From the NCBI GenBank assembly GCA_023853785.1, contig JAJIRX010000196.1, forward strand, positions 1 to 64,000: DNA of 64,000 nt, given 5' to 3'. Source of the stretch: Psilocybe azurescens (taxonomy: Eukaryota; Basidiomycota; Agaricomycetes; Agaricales; Agrocybaceae). Positions 21,035 through 34,634 of this stretch are shown here, piece by piece. How positions within the stretch are numbered: the first letter of the stretch is position 1; each line of letters begins with the position of its first letter. Below the pieces are notes generated by a model. It did no database searches. It saw only the letters and a program-made list of their open reading frames with translations, and was not told where the DNA came from. The position numbers and the translations under genes were made by a program.

Positions 21035-24000
21035 CTATTGCTCAACTGGCAGAACATTCGTCTCTTCGGTTCCTTGAGTGTGCTTGAGATGTTGCTCATC
21101 TTCCGTGTTCGTTGATTCTGTCGTCGTATTCGTTTCTGGCACCTCTTTGCGGGGTGTAGTGTCTGATTCAGAGTTAGAGGTAGTTTCGAGAGCGTCAGGT
21201 AGCACATCCGCCTCCTCCTCCTTCGTAAGCCCTATAATGTCATGGCTATCGGTTGGTATCGGTTCGATCTCAGTGAGAGGTTGCTCCTTCGATACTGTGT
21301 CCACCGAGTCGGCAGCAGCATAAGCAGGTGATGAAGGAGTAGGCGAAGCCACGGATGAAGACGAAGAGCTCAGATCACCATTGACCGCGATCACCTCGCT
21401 CCTGTAATTCACATTCCCCAGATTCGATAAAGACGGGAACGTGAACTCTGTTAACTGTTCCGACTCAGTCTTCTCGATAGTCGGCACACTATCCTGACCC
21501 TGCCCTTCATCCTGCGTTTTGTCGGTCTCCTTCTCCATATTCAGCTTTTCCCTCCTCGACGACGAACGCACGCGAATGCTCGCCGGCCGCTTCAGAATAG
21601 CATCCGCCAGAATGGCATTGAATCCGCCTTCGCCGTACTCATCGTCATCCTCTCCCTCAGCCCCTTCACGAGCAACTGCTTGCTCGCCCTCCACAGGCTC
21701 CTCCACAGCATGCCCACCCTCCGGACCGCCAACGCCAACCCAGCCATCGCCGACGTCCTCCCACGCCGCCCTGCTGCCTAGCCCTCCAGCCGCAGTCTGG
21801 GTCCTCGTCCTTGCCCTCCGTTTTCCGTTCATGGCGCCAGGAGTTGGAGAGCCCGTCAAGTCCGGCGACAACGACCCGGCACTAGAGCCTGCTGCGCTGG
21901 ACGGCCCGCTACCGTATGGGTTACCAGCAGCCGACGATGCTGATGCTGACGCCGCAGCTTGCTGCGAAGCGATGTAAGCCGAGTACTGATGCTGTTGGTG
22001 AGGCGACATCAAAGGCGGCGGACCAGGGGGAATATTGAAGAGAAGATGTTGGCTTGATGTGGCGAGGGTTGGGCCGAGCCTTGTTGTTGCTGTTGCTGCT
22101 GGTACTGCTGCTGCATGAACTGCATTTGTTGAGCATGAATCATCATCGGATGAGGGGGGTATGCTGATGAGGCGGCATCACATAAGGGAAGAAGGAAGAG
22201 GAAGCGTTGGGGTGCATGTTTATAACGGGCGGTGCGGTCATGGAAATGGGGGATACCACTCCCCCGGGTGACGATAGGCCGTTCATCTGAATATTGGAGA
22301 GCATCTGCTGGATGTGCAGGGGAGGAGGAGCAGGGTGTGGATGGGTCGAGGATGGCTGTGGTTGTTGAGGAGTCGGGCTCAATACCGATGAAGAAGCTTG
22401 TGGCGTCGCAGGCACGGAATTGGACCCTGTTGTAGGACCATATCCATTCGGGGCAGCAGACGTTGACGTGCTGGACCCTGCATTTGCAGGGCTGGCGGCT
22501 CCGGCGGCTCCGTTTGCCTGCTGCTGCTGCTGAAGCTGAGGAGCGACATTGGCGAATAGAGCAGCATATGTCTGGAGCTGGTGCATCAAATGCCGTATAT
22601 GCGTCTGGAGCTAAAACGCCGCGGGAGGAAACAGAAGTCAGAATCTAGTTATAACCTCATAGATACGATCAAAAAGATAAAAACACAAAAGAGACCCTAA
22701 AGAGCACTCCGAAGAGAAGACAACGTCAAAGAAGATAACAAGGGAGGTTTCCCGAAGAGAAAAAAATCAAGAGCTTAAGACCGAAGTCAAACCAAATGCT
22801 CACCTCTACTTCACCTCTCCTCCAATTCACATTCTCCCACTTCAGAATCTCCATCTCTTTCACGTATCTTTCGAGTTCTTGTTTATTCTTCTCCTCTCTC
22901 AGCCTCGCAGCTTCTAACGCGCCCCTTAAGGATGCGAGCTGCGTCTGCGTCGACAGAGCAGGCATGGTATTTCCATTTGATGTCGGCGAATTCACCAAGT
23001 TGCTGTGACCAAGGTGTGGGGAAGATGATGAGGAAGATGAAGATGGGTGTGGCGGTGGTGGCGTGCTGTTATTGCGTGATGGGGTGGGGGTCTGCGCGGT
23101 GTAGGTGCCCGCCTAGACGTCGAAGGACTATTATAAGTGGTACTAATATTATTGATATTATTATTATTGATGTCGGACAGAGATGGACGCGTGCGACTGG
23201 GACCTGAAAGTCATTCGCTGGTCAGCAAAGGAAGAAAGACACAAAAAGAAATAGCATACCAGCAATCGACGTTGTTGTGGGATTTAATGTAGGGAATGTG
23301 AACGCCTCCTCCTCGTCTCGTTCTCTCAACTCTCTTGAAGTGAGACCGCTATCACTTCCCATTGAAGGCGATGCCCTATTCGCATTTACACCACCAGGCG
23401 CAGCAGATAAGGATGCGGTCAACCCCGAACCAGATATTGATTGCCCAAAACTCGACGAAGTAGGAGAATACAACGATGTGGGATGGGTCGAGCTCGCTGG
23501 TAAACGACTCGCGACCATAGCAGAGAATGACGGCCCCTTCAAAGTAGCCGCCGCGCTCTGCTGCAACCGCGGTGGTTTCTGGTATGTCTCCTTGTCTTTA
23601 GCCTTGTCGTCATCTACGTCGTTATCTCTGGAATGTTCTTTGTCACCTTCCGCTAAATACGAAGATGAGGGAGGAGCGTTGCTAGCACCATCCCAATCCC
23701 ACGGATTGTGAGAGTTGCCCTCGTTCATGCTGGATGTGGCGGTCTGTTGTGAAGCCTTGCGAGATTTGTTTCTTTTCGTCGTAGAAGAGACACTGGAGGT
23801 ATCGGCGGAATGTGAGGACGAGGCAAATGACTGGGAGGAGGGAGGGAAGGAGTTGCCCTTTTGTTATTAAGGGCCGAAACCTCGTCAGTGTCCCCTGAAC
23901 ACCGCCCTTCAACGCTAAAATGGTTTTGGACGAGACAGAGTCATGAGACAGTGTAGGTGAGGTTGCAGGGGTCATTCCTCCTGTGCTTAGAATGAGGCTC

Positions 24001-25527
24001 GAGCTCATGCTCGCAGGGGCGTTGGTCGTCTCAGTTGAAGCGGAAACCGAAACACTAGATGAGACGCTACGAGAGGTGGAATTTGAGTTTGAGGCAGGGT
24101 ATGAGGATATTAATGGCAAGGTGGCAGTGGTGAAGATGGAGGAAGGGGAAGAGGAAGAATCAGCAGGACGGTTGATATTGTTGTTGATGACGGAGGCACG
24201 CGGATGTTCGTCCTCATCATCTTTGCTCGCCAAGAGTAATTGCCGTGCCTGAGCGCGATTCCGCCTCTCTTTGGAGAATGTGTCACCATCATTGTTCTCC
24301 CATTCTGGTACCTCGTCCTGGTGGTCAACATTGTTAACATGGCCTGAGGCTGCTGAAGACGTGGTCGACATTGACATAGACGACAAGGGCCTTCCGAAGC
24401 CATCATCGGATGCCAAGGACGAAGGAGGACGATTGTGACGGGAAGAATAGGGGTCCTGGTGGTAATCAACGGTGGGGAGGGTTTGGGAAGAGGCGGAGGA
24501 GGATGACGGACTGTCAATACGACGGATAAGGTGCTGCCTCTGCGAATTCTCGGAGACGGAAATGGATTCTGACGTCCCACGAGAGTGCGTCACCGAAGTA
24601 GTCCCAGGCGCGCTTCCGCGTGCCTGTGATGTGGTGTCATCGGACCCGATATTGGATTTTTTCTCGCTGGGCTGCCCGTTTGGTTTTACTATTCTTTCCA
24701 TTATCAATGCGAGTGAGGTGCGAATCAGAGAACAGGGAGGTAACTGGCGACGAAGGGGTGGATAGCTCTTTGCCTGCGGGTGATTTCGCGAAGGAGGGGT
24801 CCTTGGCAGAAATAGTCAGGCTACCCAGACCCCTAGATTTCTTCTCGCTTTTCAAGATTTCCTTGAGAGGATCCTTCCCCGCCTCCTACGATCTTTTGGA
24901 ACGCGAGCTTTTGGACTCTTTGGTATCGAACTCGTCAGCCATCCTAGTAGGAGAACCAGGGACAAGAGATGAACCGTTCCCGTCGTGGGTGCCAGTCCCG
25001 GTTTCAAACGCACCCGCACTTGAGTCACCTTCCTCTCGCTCAGTCCCCTTCTCTGTACCATATGAGCCCTCTGCCGCCTTCATCTTCTGCGACTTTTGCG
25101 CAGCATTCCTTTGCCCCGAAGTACTTTGAGTGGGACCGATCAAAGAGTACAAGGGCCGCGTGCGGTAAACAATGGCCGAACCAGCGAGAAAGATGGCTGC
25201 AAGAGTAGCAACGACGAGCAGCTTGTTGTTGGCTTCTCCCTGGTGGACTACAGTGGAAGTGTCGCCCAAAATGGGCAAATGCAACGCGTCGTGGTCGCCG
25301 TCCTGCATGATTCCCTTCCGTATTTGTTTTTGCCGGTCCTTTCCCTTTTCTTGTTGGACCACGAAACTGGGCAAGACCAAGTAAGCTAACAAGGCCGAGG
25401 TGGAGAACAAAGCACCAGCCACAGAATAATAAGTGGGAGAGTTGGGGAGGCACTGGACAATGAAGTTCGGTCGACGAACACAGGAGGGAGAATTGTTGTC
25501 CAACAAGTGAAAAGTGGAAAGAGACAA
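21035..25527 (-). CDS. Long serine-rich, low-complexity membrane protein of unknown function
   Basis: Not recognised. The N-terminus (from ATG 25527) has one hydrophobic stretch (VAGALFSTSALLAYLVLP, about 25410-25450) and a stronger membrane helix LLVVATLAAIFLAGSAIVYR (about 25160-25220). Long Ser/Pro/Thr/Asn-rich segments follow (about 24700-23230), then a predicted coiled coil (SLRGALEAARLREEKNKQEL, about 22900), a Q-rich block (QQQYQQQQQQQ near 22090), and an acidic conserved-looking tail ending VLPVEQ at 21035. The pieces lie in different frames. Most joins need one base in a homopolymer: G4 at 23892-23895, A4 (plus T4) at 23859-23862, C6 (plus G6) at 22154-22159. An in-frame TAG at 24886-24888 is unexplained. 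A few joins are ordinary introns. The architecture suggests a membrane-anchored scaffold; function unknown. Two adjacent genes cannot be excluded. Confidence 0.55.
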
Positions 25528-25616
25528 GAATGGGAAGTTAGGACTCCGCTAGTACATAAAAGGAAAGTGCCTTGTGCCTGGGACTAATGCCGGCAGTCCT
25601 TTCCAACCTGACTCTC

Positions 25617-26601
25617 ATGCCTCCAAAAATTGCTCTCCTACTCTGTGGTAACCTCACAGGCAAGCCTTATGCGGACAGTGGTGGATACGAGGCCATCTAC
25701 TCCCGATTTCTACATGCAACAGTACCGGCCTGCCCTGATACAGAGGGCTCCTCGCTACCATTCACGGTAGATTACTACGATGTGGTCCATGAGATGGTTT
25801 ATCCAAAGCACGACGACGAATATGATTGTATCATGCTGACCGGATCCGGTACCGTACCGCTCTGCCTTGACGGCCCCATCCATAATCGAGCTGACGGAGT
25901 CCCGGTTATCGAACAGCGGCTTCTGCATACGAGAATGTCGAGTGGATCACCAAGCTCACGGCCTATGTCTCTCGGATAGCCAGCTCCAAACCGCATATCA
26001 AGATAATCGGCATGCCACTATCCATGTGCTCATTTACACAAGCTGACCTCAGTTCCAGGTATCTGTTTTGGACATCAAATCATAGCACGCGCCATGGGTG
26101 GGGAATGCGTCCCGAACGGTGGTATATGGGAAGTTGGCCCAACACGCATCCAGCTCACCGACCTCGGAAAACAAATATTTGGCAGTCTTGATACACTCGT
26201 GAGTACCAATGACATAAATAACTGAATCCCTCATTCTATTTATACCCGCCTGAATCTAATTATATTTTTAGACCATCCAACAAATGCATAGAGACCATGT
26301 CCCTGCTGTCCCGCCTAACTTCCACCTCCTCGCATCCACAGATATTTCTCCTAATCAAGGGACAGTTTTATTCTACCCCGAAGACTCGGGAAAATCCAAA
26401 GCCCATATACACATCCTCACAGTACAAGGTCATCCAGAATTCACCGAGCCCGTCGTCACCTCCATCATCGAACAACGCGCTGCATCGGGTGTCATAAATG
26501 CACAAGCCGTGAAAGATGCCGAAGCCAGAAGATTTGTGGAGACAAACGCAGGTACAATTGTGGGGAAGGCCATATGGGAGGTTATTTTAGACAAGATATA
26601 G
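25617..26601 (+). CDS. Class-I glutamine amidotransferase-like protein
   Basis: Four exons (25617-25848, 25917-26009, 26059-26198, 26272-26601) give 264 residues with consistent phases. The start MPPKIALLLCGN opens the flavodoxin-like fold. The nucleophile elbow GICFGHQ (about 26059-26080) supplies the catalytic Cys, and TVQGHPEF (about 26422-26446) supplies the His-x-Glu pair. This stand-alone family resembles GMP synthase amidotransferase domains but lacks a synthetase partner; members are usually annotated GMP synthase-like or gamma-glutamyl peptidase-like. It probably hydrolyses a glutamine or gamma-glutamyl substrate in the cytosol; the substrate is unknown. Intron 2 starts GC rather than GT (26010-26011), which the conserved motif requires. 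Confidence 0.9.
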
Positions 26602-27479
26602 GGTGACGAGGGATATACCACTAATAGTAAAGTGAATGGTGTGCACTATGTATATGTGATCTATATGTTCTGCACAGTGCTCAGACATATTTAGACGTAT
26701 TTGACCTAATAAGTAATTCCGAATTTAACAAATGATTACATAGAGCATCCATTTTTGCGAGTGATAGCCACTCTTCTGCCCTCAGCAGCACAGGACCCAT
26801 CATCGGATACTTGCCGCTCCCCCTATGTCTGATGCCCAGACAATTATAGTTACAGATCTCAAAGTCCAATTCTGAAATAGAACGCCAGCTGGCAATATCT
26901 AACTACATATTAAACTTAAACAACCCGTTTCTCATTTATATCACCCAGCTCCAGACACCCAGGCATTATGGCAGCGCACGAGACTTTGGATCGGAGTAGA
27001 AGACCCTTGTAAAATATACTCAATCTTCCTCAGCCTCTGTGCCCAGATGGTGCACCCGTCGTGTCCGTGCGTAGCAGCAGATGACACGGTTCTGCGATGT
27101 TCAACCAAGAAGCTCAATGGCCCACTGAAGTTCTCTTCGACCTCGAAACGGCCCGGCGGCTGGAAAAAGGACAGACGACATGAATCTTGCAGATTGGCGG
27201 ACTCCGCCAAACGACACTCACTGGCAGGTGGTTACTAGGAACATATTCAGCGGGAATTTTTGGTTGTGAGCTGCTTCTCAGTGTAATATCTCGCATTTTT
27301 GACCGTCGGGAGCACTTCGGTTAGCCATCATAAAACACATGGTGGAAGACCACTTCGACTTGGTCACGCGCACATCTTCAACAGATTCATTATGAAGTGC
27401 GGATACAATAATACAAAATCTAATAAATTCGCAACCAAATCCAGGACTTGTTTTAACAATATCATAAACAATGAACGTT
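26602..27479. other. Convergent intergenic region, no gene recognised
   Basis: Short overlapping frames near 26941-27300 on both strands have no motif or splice support. Confidence 0.4.
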
Positions 27480-30400
27480 CTACCAAGCAATCCTAGCGAG
27501 GAAAGCCTTAGGGTATTTCCTCACAAAGTACTTCCTTATTTCGTCGAATCTACGCAAGTAACTTTAGAGACGGTACTCATTAGGATTAGGAAGAAGATGA
27601 ATATACATACATCAACAGGCTTAAGCCAAAGGTCATGGGGATGAAGATGTGCTTGGCAGGTACAGGGCGCATCTGAAATACCTTTTGGCTTTTGAAGAAG
27701 AAATTTTGTCAACTTGATTACGAAAGCTGGGCGAGTTTTAATTACTCACAACCAAGGAACATAGCAGAAGAATAGGGCTATCCCAAGTGCCAGAATAGCA
27801 GCCGGAAAGATGTACATATTTGATTGAGGAGTGTGCTGGAATATACTGAGTTTGCGACAGCGCGTGGCAAGAAGATTACTGCAGGCATATGTGAGTGTTT
27901 CATGGAGGAGCATGCAAGTGTGACGATATGCATACCCCCATTGCATGAGAACCAGTGTGAAGAAGTATACACTTTGCGCGGTGAAGAGAAGCTCGTTGGT
28001 GAGGTTCTCGGGAGTCGCGAAGCTCAGCGCAAGAGAGGAGAATGGTACTCCTTTAGTTTGAAGGTACCAGAACGACCTGTATTGAGTGATGGTTAGACCA
28101 AATGATTCACTTGAGAGGTTGAGCTGATGACCAATGGGCATTGGACATACATGGACAGAGCACACAGAGATTCGATGATGCCGAGGAAACCATAGGCATG
28201 TAGGAGAAGTCGCCAATCTGCGAGGCGATCTTTCTTGACGTTTCGGGGGCGCCTAAGAAGAAGTCCATCCTCGGGTGGTTCCATGCACAAGCTAAGGGCT
28301 GGAAGCACGTCCGTCTAAACAGGTTACGATTAGAATGCTTCGTTATTCAAGCGACGGGCAAATACATACAGCGACGCAGATGATAATCATTCTAACGATA
28401 TAGATAATCAGATTGGAGAATGTAGCTGTTCTGTTAATAATACATACTGGATATTGCTGAGCATCTGCGGTACGCCGATGACGATGTTCAGGACGATCGG
28501 TATCAATTCCGAGAAACTGAGATATAACTTCGTAAGTGGGGTGCAGAGAAGGTAAAGGGAGAAAGCCTGCATACCTTCCAGCTGGCAGCAGATACAACAC
28601 TGTTTTCTTCAAGTTATCATACACTAACCGACCTGGATCAAACATATTCGTGTCATAAGCGCTGATGATATGTCCATAAATGGTATGATACTTACCATAT
28701 TTAATGGCGTCGATGATCGAAGAGAAGTCGCCCAATAAAACGAGATCGGCGGCTTCCTTAGCAACATCGGAGCCATTTCCCATTGCGATACCACAGTCTG
28801 CAGCTTTGAGAGAAGGAGCATCGTTCACTCCGTCGCCCGTCACCGCGACGACATTTCCACGGTTCTTGAAGTCATTGACGATGCGCAATTTCTGTTCAGG
28901 GGTAGTGCGGGCGAACACGATCTCTTCGTACTGGCACAACTGGTGGATCTGCTCGTTGTTGAGCGCCATAAGCTCCGTTCCGGTTATGATGATGCTCTTA
29001 AGGTCTTGAACCTCGTTTTCATAGTCGTAGAGGGCGGCGGATTTCTCTGGGGCTGGGTCGAGATCGGCAACGCGATGGACTTTTGAAGGGTTGGAAATGA
29101 TCCCTGCTTGGCCAGCAATGGAGAGAGCCGTTGTGGGATGGTCACCTATCGTTGTGATTCTATCTGTTAAACCGGGTGCTATAGGAGAAGTACTTTCAAG
29201 TGCGTACCGGTGACAATGAAAAAGCGGATACCAGCATCACGACAGACCCTAACATTGATGAAAATAAGGTAAAATAAAACATGTATCCGATTGGGACATA
29301 CTTGACGGTATGTTTGATATCCGGCTTTAGAGGGTCAATCAATCCAACAAGCCCAACAATAATGAGATCAGACATATACTCGTCAACCGCGGTCCCGAAT
29401 TCTTCAGACTGGGTGTTGGCAACGGCAGCTTTTTCGAGCCAATCATCTCGCACAACTCGACGGGCAAGAAGTATGACCCTCTGACCCTGGCGAGACCACT
29501 TCTCCTGAACAGCAGAGATGCGATCTTTCTCTCGGACAGTGAGAGGAATCGGAGGTCCTCCGCGAGGATTCAAAACGTGAGAACAGTAAGGCAAAAGAAC
29601 TTCGGGTGCGCCCTTTAATGTCAACAAGAAACATTCACGAGTGAAGAAATCCCAAGAAGTCAAAGGAGATATAAGAGGGCCGTTAAGAGGTGTCGATGTA
29701 GCAAGCTTCGATAGTTGCAACATGTATTTTGTCTTCGTGCATATGTCAGACAGGCGCTTGAGTGAGTAGAACACTTGGACAGCACCTTTGAATTAAAATT
29801 CTTTCGGAAGACGTTCACCCATCGATGGCGTGTAATCTCTGCGGAGGCAATGGTGTCTGAGAATCGGAGGATGGCAACGTCTATGTCGAATGAGGCCTTA
29901 GCAATGAAGTCTTAAGAAACTAATATATCGAATATTACCTGTAGCGTTTCCGATTATACCCCTCCCTTGAACCTTTTTCTCGTCAGAGTTTGAAGAAGAT
30001 GTATCCGTATCGAAAGTTGCTGAGTTACAAATGGCGCCAACTGCAGCAACCTGAGAGAGATTGCTCTCAATCGGTGGTTCAGACTGATTGACAACCGAAC
30101 TAAATGCATTCGACTCATATGTCGTGTCGAATACCGCCAAGTTCTCGACGTGCATAGTATTTTGCGTTAAAGTCCCCGTTTTGTCCTATATCATTCTTTT
30201 GGTAAGGCAAAGATAGAAAAAGAAAGAAAATCACGTACCGAGCACAAGACATTCACAGACCCCAGTGTTTCGACAATTGATAGGGATCTAGAGACTTTTT
30301 AATACCTATGCAAAATTCTAGGACCAAATGAAAAGACATACTTGCATAGTATCTTCCTCTTGCTCAGTGTATTGGCAACTTTGGCGAGTGAAAGCGTAAC

Positions 30401-31941
30401 TGCGACGGGTAGGCCTTCAGGAATGAAAGCGACTATATATATATAATTCATCAGATCCAAGGTACAATATCGAAGCGGTGCGAGTGCATCGATTCACTGA
30501 CCCATGACAGACACGACATCAATTAAAAGAGTGGGGACATTAATGTAATCGGGGTGATCTTTACGAAGCCTGTGGATAACGCTTGAAGCCATATATTGAC
30601 CAGAATATAGAAGGTTTGCCTACCAAGCAGCCCAGAGGATGACCATGATAACTGCAACTGTCGTGGCAAGACTCGCGATGATTGCGACGAAACGAAGGAG
30701 CTCGCGTTGCAAGGTCGTCAATCTCGTTTGTTCATTGGATGATAATTTAGCAATGACTCCACTGTAGTATGAGGTAACATGGTGAGGACGGTACAAGATA
30801 AGGCGTTAAAATGGTACGTACAAAACGGTATCGTCACCTGTCTGGATTACAAGCCCGTACCCAGATCCGCTCACGCAATGTGTGCCCTGTAGTGCTATAT
30901 TCTTCGTCTAGCAAGAAGATTAGAGATGCTACGCAAAGGTGGAACGCGTTTGGCTAACCTCCAAGAAGTTCTCGTCTGTCTTCGTAACCCGACCGGAAAT
31001 CGCCTCACTCTACACCAGAAAAGATGTGACCACATACAACCACTGTAACAGGTAAGGAACATACCTCTCCAGTAAGAACACTCCGGTCGAATTGAAGATC
31101 CGCGCTTACTTCAATGAGCCTTAAGTCTGCTGGGATTTTTTCGCCCATGCTGATGGTGATGAGATCTCCTGGTACCAAGTCCTTTGCGGGTACTTGAGTA
31201 GACACAGAGTCTCGGAGAACGACAACATCGGAGGGAAGCATGCCCTTAATAGAGGCCATGACACGAGACGTTGAGAAATCCTGCCATGCATTGAAAATGG
31301 CCTGGATAGAGAGAACTATAAGAAGAACCACTCCAAGAGCTAAGTTCGATGCATTTGGATTTGGCTCTCCAAGGGGTTTCCTGGAGGATCGTCAGACTGT
31401 GTCCACGAAACGTAGTCTTGTGCAACACGAAGCAACATCACTTACCATGCTATAAAGCAAACAATGCTTGCTGCCAGAAGCAGGCTACCGAAACCTCCTA
31501 GGACCCACTCGAGTAGCTTACGCGCCGTGTTAGATTTGGGAGGTGAGATAACATTTTTGCCATAAGTATGTAGGCGACGCTGTGCCTGCGCCTTATCTAG
31601 GCCCGTCTTAGGGGAAACAGAGAGACGAGAAAGAGCCTCTTCAACTGTAATCTTATGCCAGTCTAAAGAAGATAATTCTGAGATTTGGATAGTGTGAGAG
31701 TTATCTTAGCCAACGAGAAGGAACTAGTGCCACCTTTAACTGCTGCTTTGCGTTTATCGGCAAGCTTTCCTTTCCCTGGAGTCGGATTCTCGACGTTGAT
31801 ACTCAACGTTCGATACTCGATAGGAAGTCGACTGGATGGATCTACTGGTCCAATGTGGCCAGATTTCTCGTCAAAGCTCCCATTACGCACGTCATTTGAG
31901 CCGCGTCTTTGCGCCTCGATATCGCTCCTTCGAGACTCCAT
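27480..31941 (-). CDS. P2-type (Na+/K+-ATPase-like) cation-transporting P-type ATPase
   Basis: A multi-exon gene from MESRRSDIEAQRR (ATG 31941) to YPKAFLARIAW (stop 27480-27482). In order: the cation-ATPase N-terminal domain (HKITVEEALSRL, about 31655; SPPKSNTARKLLEWVLGGFG near 31500); actuator domain (IKGMLPSDVVVLRD, about 31240; DRSVLTGE near 31080); the phosphorylated aspartate in DKTGTLTQNTM (about 30150-30185); nucleotide-binding KGAPEVLLPYC (about 29600); TGDGVNDAPSLKAADCG (about 28790-28850); and C-terminal helices (WRLLLHAYGFLGIIESL near 28190; NMYIFPAAILALGIALFFCY near 27790). The ATP-driven pump couples hydrolysis to cation transport across plasma or internal membranes. The actuator sequence and the tail resemble the alpha subunit of Na+/K+-ATPases more than PMR1 or ENA pumps, but ion specificity is inferred only. 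More than ten short introns. Confidence 0.9.
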
Positions 31942-33323
31942 ATCGTCGTTGACCACCGGAAAAAAGAACACTGGGTTGATATGATGCTCTGCTATTTTAT
32001 ACCCATACTGCGGGTTTTAGCCATTGGTCAAAACTTTCAATAGAATGAGCACTTTTCGCCAGAGGGTTGTCTTGGATTTTCGACAGATGGTTTGGAACAA
32101 GGAGCATAGCGTAAACACCTCAGTCAAATACACAGAAACATCGGTTGCTGTTGTTGACAACTCTTAACCCTGAATGTTCGCTTAGTCATCCAATTTCCAA
32201 CCTCACGGCGCCAAAATGGATCCGGGCGTCAAGGAACGAAAGGAAAGAGATGCGTATAGTAGGTCATTCCGGACTCACCTTTGTGACCACTTAGCTTATA
32301 CCACGCCACGCTTTAAGGATCATAATACTTACATTGCAGAAGGAGCAATATGTGAACAACGCTGGTTCACCCAAACGATGTGGGCAAGGGTCACCGTCAA
32401 TTGAAGTTGGCTCCCCTCCACCAGTTTTGTTGCGAACTTCAATTGCAAAATAAAAAATCTTGAGCCCTCATGACAATAAGCAAATAGCAAAAATGCGCAC
32501 CGAGATATATCGAACCCAAGAAACCATCTGCAAGGCTCGTCCAACCCAGCCAACACAGGATTCAATACCTCGTTGTGACAATTGGCATCTGTCAAGGAAG
32601 AATAGCCGGGCCTAATTTTGTGCCCCCGCATACTTAGATACCATCTCAACTCGGTGTCACTATTCCACTCCCAAGCCAAGTTATGCCGATCTTTTCAAAA
32701 GAAATGTCTTCTTGGAGGTTGAATCTCCGATGATTTGCGTAGGACCGCTCTGGTGAATTCGGGCCAGAGTGTGCATGCATGACGTCTAAAGCCAGATCAT
32801 TCATTCTTATGGACAACACCGTTTATTCTTGAGTGGAGTAGGATCTATGGCGATTGGTATCACACAGACTTCTTAATTCTCGTTGACGCAGTACCAATGC
32901 TGAAGGAGCTCGGATGGCTAGAGCAGTTCAATTATAGTCGAGGGACACAACAATCTGATTTACTTACCCCTTATCGTTATGCACCATGCGCCTGAGGGTG
33001 AGTAAAGTTAGAGATTTGTCTTAAGCTCAATCCCTTTAGACCCTTGAGGTAACGTTCAAGATTGAAGAATACTACGTGTTCGACTTATCTTTGACTTCTG
33101 AGATGGACATTTGATGCACAACAGGCGGGAAGATCCTAACAAAGCGTATATTAATTATAATAAAACAAGATTGAATCCATTAGTCCAATGAGAAGAGAGG
33201 AAAGGCTCGGATAGAACGTAGTTGTAGACCTTGAGGTGACGCCAGAACACAGAGTGTGGCGAGAAAGGCGATATACTGCCGGATATTGTCAACGGCATAC
33301 CACACGGGCACGATGTGGAGATG
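31942..33323. other. Intergenic region upstream of the P-type ATPase
   Basis: No recognised gene. An open frame at 32329-32679 (minus) has no motif. Probably contains the ATPase promoter. Confidence 0.4.
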
Positions 33324-34324
33324 TCATGTCTTGAAGCGAATGATGAGGATGAGTAGTATGAATATCAGAACGCCAATGGCGACAACAGATCCTGTACACG
33401 TGGAAGCATAAGCATACAAGAGAAACGATTGAAAAGCAAAAGGTGAAAGGTCTGTCAAGCTACTGACCATTTTCTTTTATTCCCCGAGCGACATGGTCCA
33501 ACTTTTTCCGAGCCTTGCCTAATCGCCCTTGTGTTCTATCGATTTCCGTATCCAGATCCTGCAGCAAGCCATGATGGACGTCTAGTTCCTCATTTATCTG
33601 TAATGACATATGGTGCTGCCTATTGATGGAATGAGATAATTGGTCAAGTTGTTGATCTTGTTCTATCAGGACAGAAGATGCGCAGTCAGGAAATTAGCTA
33701 GATAGATTGGAACGTAAGATAAGGAAGGGCACCTTGCATAATAAACCGTTGGGTATGTAGCATGGTTCCAGTATCTGGAGGTTCGACCCCTTGACCCTGT
33801 TCGGGGTCGTCTGTGTAAGGTGCGAAGGTCGGCTGGGATAGTAAGGAGTCTCGGGTACTTGTATGTGCAGGCGCAGGCAGTCTGGTAGGTTCTGGAGATG
33901 GTGACGGTGACGACCGTTCATTGTCTAGACTGGAGTCGAAACGTTCAATTATTACGCCACAGTTGGATGAATGAATGGAATATGGAAGCGACGAAATTCA
34001 ACAAAATATCTTAAAAGGAATGCAAACCAACCTAGGTATTTCAGCCTGCTCCTCTTCCCATAACATTCCTCGCATCCGATCATACTGGTTTCGTAGGAGT
34101 TTAGCAGCCTCTGACGAGGATCCCTCCTTCACTTCCATGGCGAGGATTCCTTCCCGCAGCTGCACCATGTTTCGCTTTATCTGTGGATAGTGCAAAGAGC
34201 TTCCATTTGCCGAAACGTCCGTAGATCCATTGACAGAATAAGTGGGTAATGTCTGAAGGCGCTGTCGTTCAAGTAACAGTGAGAGTGTCTTGGTCGAGAC
34301 TGCAGTAAGTTTGGCGAGAGACAT
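33324..34324 (-). CDS. SYN8: Qc-SNARE, syntaxin-8/Syn8-like
   Basis: Exons 34032-34324, 33733-33929, 33468-33662 and 33324-33391 encode 250 residues in consistent phase. The N-terminal half begins MSLAKLTAVSTKTLSLLLE, a helical region, followed by a Ser/Pro linker. The SNARE motif follows (MQEQDQQLDQLSHSI, INEELDVHHGLLQDL, RLGKARKKLDHVARG) and aligns without gaps to human STX8. A C-terminal anchor VVAIGVLIFILLILII ends in RFKT. Qc-SNAREs provide one of four helices in endosomal and vacuolar membrane fusion. The residue aligned with the ionic zero-layer glutamine is histidine (residue 193, codon at 33574-33576). Start chosen at the first in-frame ATG before the helical region. Confidence 0.9.
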
Positions 34325-34634
34325 TCTACCAGCTATACGAAGGCAAGGATTGACTTATATAGGTTATGAGAGGGAATCGGTGGCGGCGCAGCACCAAACT
34401 CGTTGGTCGCAGCCTGTGCTGAAAGAGGAGCATGTGCAGCCGGCGTTCGTGTTGTCTGATGTCGGTCCCTTTCGCATCACGTGCATGCTACTGCTCAGGT
34501 TTATGCCAGAACTTGACAGTGAGTCTTGACGGGGGCCCACCTAGTGGCGTCAACTCTCACTCGGATATAACATGGTGTTTTGATCAGTAAAGCAGTGAAT
34601 GTACAATTATGTGTTGCAGAATATCTGAGTTTAT
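34325..34634. other. Short intergenic region
   Basis: Between the SNARE start (34324) and the GNAT-Mss4 stop (34635). No gene seen; should contain the SNARE promoter. Confidence 0.5.

Noticed and set aside
32329..32679. Minus-strand open frame of 116 residues upstream of the ATPase
   Set aside because: No recognisable domain or signal; likely chance in promoter DNA.
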